From Phycisphaerae bacterium (lineage in GTDB: Bacteria > Planctomycetota > Phycisphaerae > Sedimentisphaerales > Anaerohalosphaeraceae): DNA of 47,542 nt. The notes under the pieces were generated by a model. It had not been told where the DNA came from, ran no database searches, and saw only the letters and a program-made list of their open reading frames with translations. Every line of letters starts with the position of its first letter. Position 1 is the first letter of the stretch. Where the stretch lies: NCBI GenBank assembly GCA_012517095.1, contig JAAYVQ010000289.1, forward strand, positions 1 to 47,542, given 5' to 3'. Of the stretch, positions 33,947 to 41,177 are shown piece by piece. A program made the translations under genes and the position numbers.

Positions 33947-34960
33947 ATGATACAACACAATCGTCGCCGGGTATGGAGTATTTTCGTTCTGGCCGCGTGT
34001 GGTTCGATGCCGATCTTCGCCCAGATCGGCGCCATCGAACGGGTTCACGACCCAGCCATCATCGCCGCCGATGGGGCATTCTATGTGTTCTGTACCAGCC
34101 GGGGGATTCCCATTCGTAGGTCTGTCGATTTGTATTCATGGGAACAGATTGGCCAGGTCTTTCCCGACGGCTCCCCCACTTGGGCACGCGAAGCGATCCC
34201 GGGTAGCCGGGGATTATGGGCTCCGCATATCGCATTCTTTCACGGCCACTATTACCTGTACTATTCGGCATCGACCTTTGGCAGCCAGCGGTCGGCGATT
34301 GGTGTGGCGGTCAACGAAACACTAAATCCCTCGGACGCACGGTATCGCTGGCAGGATCAGGGGATGGTGCTCGATTCGGCTCCGGGCCGGACGCCGTTTA
34401 ATGCGATCGATCCGGCGGCTTTTGAGGACAAGGACAAGCGCGTGTGGCTGGCATGGGGTTCGTTCTGGCAGGGAATTTATATGACCGAGCTGGACCCGGC
34501 CACAGGAAAGCGGAAGTCTGCCGATTCACCCCTGATTCATCTTGCCGAACGAAAAGGATATACGGCCATTGAAGCCCCCTACCTCATCGAACATGACGGA
34601 AAGTATTATCTATTCGTCTCCTTCGATCAATGCTGCAAGGGCGTACAGAGTACCTATCGAACGATGGTCGGCCGGGCTGACAGGGTAACCGGGCCGTATG
34701 TGGATGATCGGGGAAAGCCGATGCTGGAAGGCGGCGCGATGCAGGTGTTGGCCGGCCAGGATCGATGGAAAGGTCCCGGGCACAACAGCTTCATCCAGAC
34801 AGCCGCCGGGGATTTTCTGGTTCATCATACCTACGACGCCCAGCGAAATGGGACTCCAGTTCTTCAAATACGGCCGGTTATCTGGGAGAACGGCTGGCCG
34901 AAGGCGGGTGAACCGATCCAGAAGGGAATTGAAATTCCACATTCTGAACAATCGAAATGA
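33947..34960 (+). CDS. Secreted GH43-family glycoside hydrolase (arabinanase-like)
   Basis: A 337-residue exported protein with a Sec signal (MIQHNRRRVWSIFVLAACGSM, cleavage near AQIG). A five-bladed beta-propeller is inferred from GH43 landmarks: catalytic base Asp35 in VHDPAI; WAPHIAFFHGHYYLYYSAS; pKa-modulating Asp155 in NAIDPAAF; catalytic acid Glu209 in TAIEAPYLI; and the calcium-associated His279 in GPGHNSFIQ. This set and the compact length are closest to endo-1,5-alpha-L-arabinanases and arabinofuranosidases; xylosidase activity is also possible in the family. AAGGAG sits 7 nt before the ATG. The GH172 gene follows after 20 bp, suggesting joint action on an arabinose- or fructofuranose-containing glycan. 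Confidence 0.88.
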   Translation: MIQHNRRRVWSIFVLAACGSMPIFAQIGAIERVHDPAIIAADGAFYVFCTSRGIPIRRSVDLYSWEQIGQVFPDGSPTWAREAIPGSRGLWAPHIAFFHGHYYLYYSASTFGSQRSAIGVAVNETLNPSDARYRWQDQGMVLDSAPGRTPFNAIDPAAFEDKDKRVWLAWGSFWQGIYMTELDPATGKRKSADSPLIHLAERKGYTAIEAPYLIEHDGKYYLFVSFDQCCKGVQSTYRTMVGRADRVTGPYVDDRGKPMLEGGAMQVLAGQDRWKGPGHNSFIQTAAGDFLVHHTYDAQRNGTPVLQIRPVIWENGWPKAGEPIQKGIEIPHSEQSK

Positions 34961-34980
34961 CATCCTATTCGGAGAGAACC

Positions 34981-36603
34981 ATGATGAAGAAAAACACAAT
35001 GATTCGTCTGCAACTTTTGTGTATCACCGTATTGCTGATGTGGGCTGTTTCGGCACAGGCAACCTTTCTGGACGATCTTTCCAAGCCCCAACAGGGGCGG
35101 AGCATGCGGGAAAGCTCGACACACCGTATCGGACCGGATGGAAAATTTGATCCCAACGGCAAACCCGATCCCGACAGCAACTCGGACAATAAAAGCGTCC
35201 CACCGGGTCAGACCAAGGTCCTGATGGATCGCGAAGGCCCGGGCGTCATCACGCACATCTGGGTCACTTTCCTCGGACCCGAACCGCAGGATTGGGCCAA
35301 GGAGGGCTCCGCCAATCACCAGGAAATGTTGTTGCGGATCACCTGGGACGACCAAAAGACCCCGGGGGTCGAGGCGCCTCTGGGCGATTTTTTCGCCTGC
35401 GGATTCGGAATCCGTACGGAGATTCTTTCGTTGCCGGTGGTCGTTGAAGACGCTGACTCATACAACTGCTTCTGGCGGATGCCGTTCCGAAAACATGCCA
35501 AAATCGAGATCGTCAACCAGAGCGATAAACGCCTGAGTCTGTTGTACTATAATGTCGACTGGATCAAGCTCGATTCGCTGCCGGAGGATACGCCCTACTT
35601 CTATGCCCGGTATCGCCAGGAATATCCAAATGAACAAGGGAAAGATTATGTCATTTTGGACACGCAGGGTAAAGGTCACTATGTCGGGACGGTCCTGAGC
35701 GTACGGACCCGCAGTCCTTCGTGGTTCGGCGAAGGGGACGAAAAGATTTACATCGACGGCGAAACGGACGCCTCCATCTGGGGTACCGGTACGGAGGATT
35801 ATTTCCTTTCGGCCTGGGGACTGAAAAAAACTTCCACGCCGTATTTCGGCGTCGGTTATTTCGACGAATGGGGCATCGTCGGCGGTCACACCTGTGCATA
35901 CCGCTGGCATATCCAGGATCCGATTGTTTTTTCCAAGGGCATCCGCGTTACCTTCGAGCATTATGGATGGATCTCACCGGACGAGAATCCCAAGAACATC
36001 AGCGACAGTTGGAACCAGCGACAGGATGATTATTCGTCGGTCGCTTTCTGGTATCAGACGGGAATCCCCACATTCGCCCCGCCGGTTCCCCACGCCAGGG
36101 AACGCAAGTTACCGAATCTCGATCGCATCATCTACGCCAACAGCTTTACCGATGCGGCCAATCACGGCAAGGGGAATGCGACCACACAGTCATTGGACTT
36201 CTACGATCAGCCGCAACTGTTGTATCAGCCGACGGAGCCGACGGACGCGTGGGTTGAGATTCCCTTCCAGGTCGAGAAAAAAGAGCCCAAGCGGTTGCTG
36301 GTCAAGGCCACGACCAGCGACGACTTCGGAATCTATCAGATCTCGCTGAATGGCGTCAAACTCGGCGGGCCGGTGGACCTGTATAGCGGTGGCACAAACT
36401 CGCGGGAAGTCCACCTGTTGGATTTCTGGCCGGAACCCGGAGAATACAAATTGCGTCTGGAATGCGTCGGCAAAAACGCCCTGTCGAAAGGATATTACCT
36501 CGGCCTGGAATCCGTGCGACTTCGGGAACGGCGACCTCGCGTGGCCGAATACGGCTTCGACAAGGACAAGGACTGGAAACAAAATCAGATCCTCTATCGG
36601 TAA
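34981..36603 (+). CDS. Secreted GH172-family (DUF2961) glycoside hydrolase
   Basis: A 540-residue exported protein. The start is ATG at 34981 with GGAGAG just upstream; an ATG at 34957 overlapping the GH43 stop is in frame but lacks a comparable site. Sec signal: residues about 5-27 (ending VSAQA). The DUF2961 core has GPGVITHIWVTFLG, then WFGEGDEKIYIDGE with Glu251, and GTGTEDYFLSAWG with Glu272. Their 21-residue spacing matches the Glu pair described as catalytic in difructose-dianhydride / alpha-fructofuranosidase GH172 enzymes. Other members act on D-arabinofuranosyl linkages. The C-terminal 120 residues form a second beta domain. A strong bidirectional terminator follows. Confidence 0.88.
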   Translation: MMKKNTMIRLQLLCITVLLMWAVSAQATFLDDLSKPQQGRSMRESSTHRIGPDGKFDPNGKPDPDSNSDNKSVPPGQTKVLMDREGPGVITHIWVTFLGPEPQDWAKEGSANHQEMLLRITWDDQKTPGVEAPLGDFFACGFGIRTEILSLPVVVEDADSYNCFWRMPFRKHAKIEIVNQSDKRLSLLYYNVDWIKLDSLPEDTPYFYARYRQEYPNEQGKDYVILDTQGKGHYVGTVLSVRTRSPSWFGEGDEKIYIDGETDASIWGTGTEDYFLSAWGLKKTSTPYFGVGYFDEWGIVGGHTCAYRWHIQDPIVFSKGIRVTFEHYGWISPDENPKNISDSWNQRQDDYSSVAFWYQTGIPTFAPPVPHARERKLPNLDRIIYANSFTDAANHGKGNATTQSLDFYDQPQLLYQPTEPTDAWVEIPFQVEKKEPKRLLVKATTSDDFGIYQISLNGVKLGGPVDLYSGGTNSREVHLLDFWPEPGEYKLRLECVGKNALSKGYYLGLESVRLRERRPRVAEYGFDKDKDWKQNQILYR

Positions 36604-36617
36604 ACGGCACACCAATC

Positions 36618-36653
36618 AAAAGGGCACGCGAATCATGCGTGCCCTTTTTCTAT
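36618..36653. terminator. Bidirectional intrinsic terminator between GH172 and ahcY
   Basis: AAAAGGGCACGC (36618-36629) and GCGTGCCCTTTT (36637-36648) form a perfect 12-bp stem with a 7-nt loop. TTTTTC follows on plus and TTTTGATT on minus, so it can stop both converging genes. Confidence 0.85.
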
Positions 36654-36683
36654 TCTCTATATTCTACACCCTAATTCCTGATA

Positions 36684-38123
36684 TTAATATCGGTAATGCT
36701 CCGGCTTGAATGGCCCCTCAGCCGATATGCCCAGATAGTCGGCCTGTTCTTTTGTCAAACGGGTCAGCTTGACGCCGAGCCGGCCCAGATGCAGACGGGC
36801 GACTTCCTCGTCAAGCTTTTTGGGCAGGGTATAGACGCCGGGTTTCAGGTTTTCGCGGACGAGCATCATCTGCGCCAGGCACTGGTTGGTGAAACTGTTA
36901 CTCATCACGAAACTCGGGTGGCCCATCGCGCAGCCGAGATTGACCAGCCGCCCTTCGGCCAGCAGAATGATCGAACGACCGCTTTTGAGGGTCCACTTAT
37001 CGACCTGCGGCTTGATATTTTCCCGCTTGCATTTGGGATTCTCCAGCAGGTAACTGGTTTGTACCTCGCTGTCGAAGTGGCCGATGTTACAGACGATCGC
37101 CTCGTTCTTCATCCGCTCCATGTGCTGGCCGGTGATGACATTACAGCAGCCGGTGGCCGTGACAAAAACATCGCCGATGGGTGCCGCGGCGTCCATTGTG
37201 GTCACCTGGTAACCCTCCATCGTCGCCTGCAGGGCACAGATCGGATCGATCTCGGTGATCAGCACGCGGGCGCCGAATCCCCGCATCGACTGGGCGCACC
37301 CCTTACCGACATCGCCGTAACCGCAGACGACGACAATCTTTCCGGCAACCATCAGGCCCGTGGCCCGCTTGATTCCGTCGGCCAGCGACTCGCGACATCC
37401 GTACAGATTGTCGAACTTGCTCTTGGTCACCGAATCGTTGACATTGATCGCCGGAAACGGCAATTCGCCTTTTTCCTGAAGCTGGTAGAGACGATGCACA
37501 CCCGTCGTCGTTTCCTCGGAAACGCCGGTCAGATTGCGGCCGACAGTCGTCCAACGGTCTTTGCTGGTCTTGTAACTTGCGGCCAACCGGTCCATAATAA
37601 TGGCGAATTCCTTGTTGTCGTATTTTTTCTTGAGCAGCGACGGATCTTGTTCGACCCGCATACCCTGGATCACAAACAGCGTCGCGTCACCGCCGTCATC
37701 GACGATCAGGTCCGGGCCCGAGCCGTCCGGCCAGGTCAATGCCTGCTCGGTGCACCACCAGTACTCTTCCAGGGATTCCCCCTTCCAGGCAAAGACAGCG
37801 GCACTGCCGGCCTTGGCGATTGCCGCGGCGGCGTGATCCTGCGTCGAAAAGATATTGCACGACGCCCAGCGGACATCGGCCCCCAGTTCCACCAGCGTCT
37901 CGATGAGCATGGCCGTTTGCAGGGTCATATGCAAGCTGCCCATGACTTTCTTTCCCTTGAGGGGCTTTTTCGGGCCGTATTTTTCGCGGACGGCCATCAG
38001 GCCGGGCATCTCGTTTTCCTGCAGCGCAAGCTCGCGCCGTCCCCACGCGGCAAGCGAGATATCCGAGACCTTAAACTTTAATTTTGGTTCGACTTTCGCG
38101 ACCTTCTTCAACGACTGTTTCAT
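36684..38123 (-). CDS. ahcY: S-adenosyl-L-homocysteine hydrolase (adenosylhomocysteinase)
   Basis: A 479-residue full-length NAD+-dependent enzyme splitting S-adenosylhomocysteine into adenosine and homocysteine, closing the methylation cycle. Seen: [63 protein letters not shown] with the catalytic Lys-Asp region; the NAD+ motif [29 protein letters not shown]; and the terminal FKPEHYRY, with Lys and Tyr that contact NAD+ in the partner subunit. Of two close ATGs (38129 and 38123) the second is chosen: AAAGGA is 7 nt before it but only 1 nt before the first. A promoter is at 38159-38187, and a structured RNA with terminator lies directly upstream. Confidence 0.96.
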   Translation of the reverse strand: MKQSLKKVAKVEPKLKFKVSDISLAAWGRRELALQENEMPGLMAVREKYGPKKPLKGKKVMGSLHMTLQTAMLIETLVELGADVRWASCNIFSTQDHAAAAIAKAGSAAVFAWKGESLEEYWWCTEQALTWPDGSGPDLIVDDGGDATLFVIQGMRVEQDPSLLKKKYDNKEFAIIMDRLAASYKTSKDRWTTVGRNLTGVSEETTTGVHRLYQLQEKGELPFPAINVNDSVTKSKFDNLYGCRESLADGIKRATGLMVAGKIVVVCGYGDVGKGCAQSMRGFGARVLITEIDPICALQATMEGYQVTTMDAAAPIGDVFVTATGCCNVITGQHMERMKNEAIVCNIGHFDSEVQTSYLLENPKCKRENIKPQVDKWTLKSGRSIILLAEGRLVNLGCAMGHPSFVMSNSFTNQCLAQMMLVRENLKPGVYTLPKKLDEEVARLHLGRLGVKLTRLTKEQADYLGISAEGPFKPEHYRY

Positions 38124-38158
38124 TCCCATATCCTTTCGATGATGGATTTCACTGTCAT

Positions 38159-38187
38159 ACTATAGATTCAATATCGGTCGGGAACAA
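38159..38187 (-). promoter_or_regulatory. Proximal sigma70-like promoter of ahcY
   Basis: On the minus strand, -35 TTGTTC (38187-38182) and -10 TATAGT (38164-38159) are 17 bp apart. The predicted start near 38152 gives a leader of about 29 nt, too short for a riboswitch. Confidence 0.65.
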
Positions 38188-38248
38188 TTCGAAGGATCAT
38201 AGAATGAACCGGCCGTTGATGGACTCAACCGAAGATTGATCCGTGCGC

Positions 38249-38302
38249 AAAAAAATAAGGGAGTCGGGCGATTTATCCAATGGGTTGTGGGCTCGACTCC
38301 CT
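38249..38302 (-). terminator. Intrinsic terminator of the candidate small RNA
   Basis: On the minus strand, AGGGAGTCG (38302-38294) pairs with CGACTCCCT (38266-38258), a perfect 9-bp stem with a long loop, followed by TA and seven T (38255-38249). Confidence 0.72.
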
Positions 38303-38376
38303 GATTGCGATCGTGCCTTTCTGCATCTTACCGCGGTTGATGCTTTGGCAATTCATGCCGGTTTTGCACTCGCAAC
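38249..38376 (-). ncRNA. Candidate structured small RNA or riboswitch leader upstream of ahcY
   Basis: Bounded by a promoter (38383-38411) and an intrinsic terminator (38249-38302). The roughly 128-nt RNA can fold into a closing helix made of GTTGCGA (38376-38370) with TCGCAAT (38310-38304), and GTGC (38369-38366) with GCAC (38316-38313). This encloses two hairpins: GGCA/TGCC (38359-38347) and GCATC/GATGC (38343-38323). The result is a three-way junction with A-rich single-stranded joints. The terminator helix begins one nucleotide after the closing helix. No sequence match to SAM, SAH, c-di-GMP, purine, cobalamin, TPP, SRP, 6S or tmRNA classes is apparent. The next gene downstream on this strand is ahcY (125 nt beyond the T-tract), which also has its own promoter, so both a trans-acting RNA and a cis-regulatory leader are possible. 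Confidence 0.5.
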
Positions 38377-38382
38377 ACTTAT

Positions 38383-38411
38383 ACTATACCACAAACGCCC
38401 TTTCGATGCAA
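38383..38411 (-). promoter_or_regulatory. sigma70-like promoter of the candidate small RNA
   Basis: On the minus strand, -35 TTGCAT (38411-38406) and -10 TATAGT (38388-38383) are separated by exactly 17 bp. The predicted start is the G at 38376. Confidence 0.68.
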
Positions 38412-38430
38412 CCGGGCGGGAACAATTTTT

Positions 38431-38450
38431 CGTTTCTTGCTAAAGAAACG
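38431..38450. repeat. 20-bp dyad between divergent promoters
   Basis: CGTTTCTT (38431-38438) and AAGAAACG (38443-38450) are perfect inverted arms around GCTA. The element lies 20 bp upstream of the small-RNA promoter and 64 bp upstream of the GH5-like gene promoter, where a transcription factor operator would be expected. No T-tract follows the stem on either strand, so it does not look like a terminator. Confidence 0.45.
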
Positions 38451-38513
38451 AGGCGCAAATCGATATTCGGCAAGGAATTAAGACGACCGAAAATTCCGAC
38501 GAAAATCGCGAAT

Positions 38514-38542
38514 TTGACAATCTTTCACAGACCGTCTATACT
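38514..38542 (+). promoter_or_regulatory. Near-consensus sigma70 promoter of the GH5-like / FAD-oxidoreductase pair
   Basis: -35 TTGACA (38514-38519) is a perfect consensus and -10 TATACT (38537-38542) is one mismatch away, with 17 bp between. The start is near 38549, with a leader of about 46 nt. Confidence 0.8.
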
Positions 38543-38595
38543 GATGGTCAATTCGATTCCGTTCAGCAAAGCTCACAAGTTGAGAGGGTTATTCG

Positions 38596-41163
38596 ATGCG
38601 CATCATCCAATGGATTTCCGGAATTCTCCTGGGTCTGAACCTTCCCGTGTTTTCGGCCCAGGAGATGGTTCCGTTTCCCATTCCCGGCCAGCCGAATCCG
38701 GAATCGCTGATTCGGATTCCCATCGAACCCATCCGCGGCGAACAGGACCGGATTGTCGTTCGAGACGGTCATTTCGTCCGCGATGGAAAGAGGATTCGGC
38801 TATGGGGTGTGAACTTGTCGTTCGGGGCCAATTTCCCTACGCACGCCGAGGCCGAGGCCGTCGCCCAGCGGTTGGCCGACGCCGGCGTCAACTCTGTGCG
38901 TTGCCACCACATGGACACCTCCAACTATCCACGCGGCCTGTGGAATCGAAACGACGGGAAAACCATCGAAGCTGAATGCCTTGATCGCCTCGATTTCTTC
39001 ATCAATGAGCTGGCCAAACGCGGGATTTATGCCGACATCAATCTCCATGTCGGCCGTAGCCATAGCCAATATCTGGGGCTGCCCAAGTCCAACAGCGATT
39101 ACGACAAGATCGTGAATCTCTTCACGCCGCAACTGATCGACGCACAGAAACAGTTCGCCCGGCAAATGCTCGACCGGGTCAATCCCTATCGCAAACTCCG
39201 GTACGCGGATGATCCTGCCGTCGCGATCGTAGAGATCACCAACGAAAACAGCTTTTTCATGTGGGATGGCGATCAGGTGCTTCCCGCCCTACCGGAATTT
39301 TACGGTAAGGTCCTGCGGGACCAATACAACGACTGGTTGAAAACCCGATATGGCAACACCGAACAACTTCGCAAGGCCTGGAATCGAAACGCCAGTCCCC
39401 TGGGGGCCAATCTGTTGAAAAACGAATCCTTTTCTTCAATCGATTCGGCTACCGGCCGACCGGTTAACTGGGCACTGGAACAACACGAAACCGCAAAGGC
39501 CTCCGCAAAACCCGGCGTCTACAAACAGAAAAGAACGATCATCCTTGAGATCGCGCAGACGGATTCGGTCGGCTGGCATTTGCAGTTCAATCAGGGCGGA
39601 CTGCCGCTGGAAAAGGGCAAGTATTATACTGTTATCCTATCCGCGGCCGCTGCGGGCAACAAGCGGGTACCACTGGTCGTTGGCCAGGCCCATGATCCCT
39701 GGCAGAACCTTGGATTGAGCCAATCAATTGAGCTGGGCGAAGGTTGGAAGGAATTCCGTTTCGGATTTACGGCCACCCAGTCGGATGCCAATGCCCGTTT
39801 GAGTCTGACCCTCGGCGAGGACAAGACCACCGTTTATCTGGCCGAGGTCCGTCTGTGTCCCGGAGGCCAGACGGGACTGCTGGACACCGAATCGATCGAG
39901 AAGGGAACCGTCGCAGTATATTCGAATACGGAAGTCCTCGAACGGATCAACGACCGACTGCGGTTTCTGGCCGAGACGGAAAAATGGTTCTTCGACGGAA
40001 TGCGTGTCTTCCTGAAAAAGGACCTGGGAACCAGGGCCCTTGTTACCGGCACAATCGCCTTTGGACCGTTGGGTATTTGGGCCCAGAGCGATATGGACTT
40101 TATCGACTCGCATTCCTACTGGCAGCACCCGCGATTCCCCCGCCGCCCGTGGGACTCCAACGACTGGTTCATCGACCAGATCGCCATGACCGACCGGCCG
40201 GAAGAGGCGCGGCTCTTTGCCATCGCCTCCGAAAAGCTCGCGGGCAAGCCCTTCACGCTGACCGAATACAATCACCCCGCGCCGTTGGACTCTCAAGCCG
40301 AGTGCGTACCGATGGTTGCCTCGTTCGCGGCCGCCCAGGATTGGGATGGCATCTGGTTGTATACTTACAGCCACAGCGGTACCGATTGGAATCGGCAAAA
40401 CTTGAGCAGCTTTTTCGACATCGACACCAATCCGGCCAAGTGGGGCTTCATGAATGCCGGGGCCATGCTCTTTCGTTTCGGTGGATTGGTGCCCTTTTCA
40501 TCGTTCCAGGCGGTTCCGTTGATTGAAGGAGATCCGATTGGAGCTCTGTCCTTCGGCTGGCTCGCTCATCGCTCGAATATGTTAAGAATTTTACGGGACA
40601 AAGGCCAGGTACGCTGGCAGAACATGCTTTTGCGGCGTATCTGTGGATCCTATCCGTCAATCCCACCGGCTGGAACGACCGTTGCGGCGACTGCTGATTC
40701 AACCCGGATCAACTGGGTCGTGGAATCCGGCAAGGGGGTGTATTTCGCTTCCGGACGATGCGGATATGTCCTGTCGGGCAACACCAGACAATTTGAATCC
40801 GTCTCCAAAGGCCAGGTCGGCCTTGCGGCCCCCGGCTTCGCGGTCGTGACCGTCACCGCGATGGACCGACAGAAACTGGCCGACAGCAATAAAATCCTGA
40901 TTGCCGCCTGCGGCCGTTGCGAGAATACCGGCATGAAGTTTTCCGCCGACCGCACGACCGTCGGTAACAACTGGGGGACCGAACCGGTCCGAATCGAGCC
41001 CGTCAGCGGTTGGATCGGATTGCCGGCTGGATCATGGAAAGCTACCGCCCTCAAACCCGACGGAACGGCCGACGCCGAAGTTCCCGTTGAACTGAGAGAC
41101 GGAAGGCCTGTCCTTCGATTCCCGGCCGAGCATCCGTCAATGTGGTATTTGCTGACACGATAA
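38596..41163 (+). CDS. Secreted GH5-like (clan GH-A) glycoside hydrolase with inserted carbohydrate-binding module
   Basis: An 855-residue exported protein; Sec signal 1-21 (VFSAQ). The TIM-barrel start is recognisable: VVRDGHFVRDGKRIRLWGVNL and GVNSVRCHHMD. The putative acid/base is Glu217 in VEITNEN and the nucleophile Glu557 in TLTEYNHP. Between them, residues about 271-422 (ANLLKNESF to AEVRL) look like a CBM4/9-type beta-sandwich inserted into the barrel, which explains the 340-residue gap between catalytic residues (usually 100-150). A C-terminal beta region (about 670-855) follows. The substrate is unknown; beta-mannan or beta-glucan are typical for the clan. GAGAGGG lies before the ATG, and the FAD-oxidoreductase gene follows after 14 bp. 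Confidence 0.82.
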   Translation: MRIIQWISGILLGLNLPVFSAQEMVPFPIPGQPNPESLIRIPIEPIRGEQDRIVVRDGHFVRDGKRIRLWGVNLSFGANFPTHAEAEAVAQRLADAGVNSVRCHHMDTSNYPRGLWNRNDGKTIEAECLDRLDFFINELAKRGIYADINLHVGRSHSQYLGLPKSNSDYDKIVNLFTPQLIDAQKQFARQMLDRVNPYRKLRYADDPAVAIVEITNENSFFMWDGDQVLPALPEFYGKVLRDQYNDWLKTRYGNTEQLRKAWNRNASPLGANLLKNESFSSIDSATGRPVNWALEQHETAKASAKPGVYKQKRTIILEIAQTDSVGWHLQFNQGGLPLEKGKYYTVILSAAAAGNKRVPLVVGQAHDPWQNLGLSQSIELGEGWKEFRFGFTATQSDANARLSLTLGEDKTTVYLAEVRLCPGGQTGLLDTESIEKGTVAVYSNTEVLERINDRLRFLAETEKWFFDGMRVFLKKDLGTRALVTGTIAFGPLGIWAQSDMDFIDSHSYWQHPRFPRRPWDSNDWFIDQIAMTDRPEEARLFAIASEKLAGKPFTLTEYNHPAPLDSQAECVPMVASFAAAQDWDGIWLYTYSHSGTDWNRQNLSSFFDIDTNPAKWGFMNAGAMLFRFGGLVPFSSFQAVPLIEGDPIGALSFGWLAHRSNMLRILRDKGQVRWQNMLLRRICGSYPSIPPAGTTVAATADSTRINWVVESGKGVYFASGRCGYVLSGNTRQFESVSKGQVGLAAPGFAVVTVTAMDRQKLADSNKILIAACGRCENTGMKFSADRTTVGNNWGTEPVRIEPVSGWIGLPAGSWKATALKPDGTADAEVPVELRDGRPVLRFPAEHPSMWYLLTR

Positions 41164-41177
41164 TTCAGGAGCTGACT

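Noticed and set aside
38280-38302. tRNA T-arm-like string (GGGCTCGACTCCC) on the plus strand
   Set aside because: There is no acceptor, D or anticodon arm at suitable distances. The sequence is the complement of the terminator stem.
38257-38376. A 27-codon frame starting with ATG inside the candidate RNA (minus strand)
   Set aside because: It has no Shine-Dalgarno sequence, and its 3' end runs through the terminator stem and loop. A structured RNA explains the region better.
38249-38376. c-di-GMP-I, SAM or SAH riboswitch identity for the ahcY-upstream RNA
   Set aside because: A few words (GCAAAACC, AAAGC) look similar to known aptamers, but the conserved core strings and helix order of those classes are not present.
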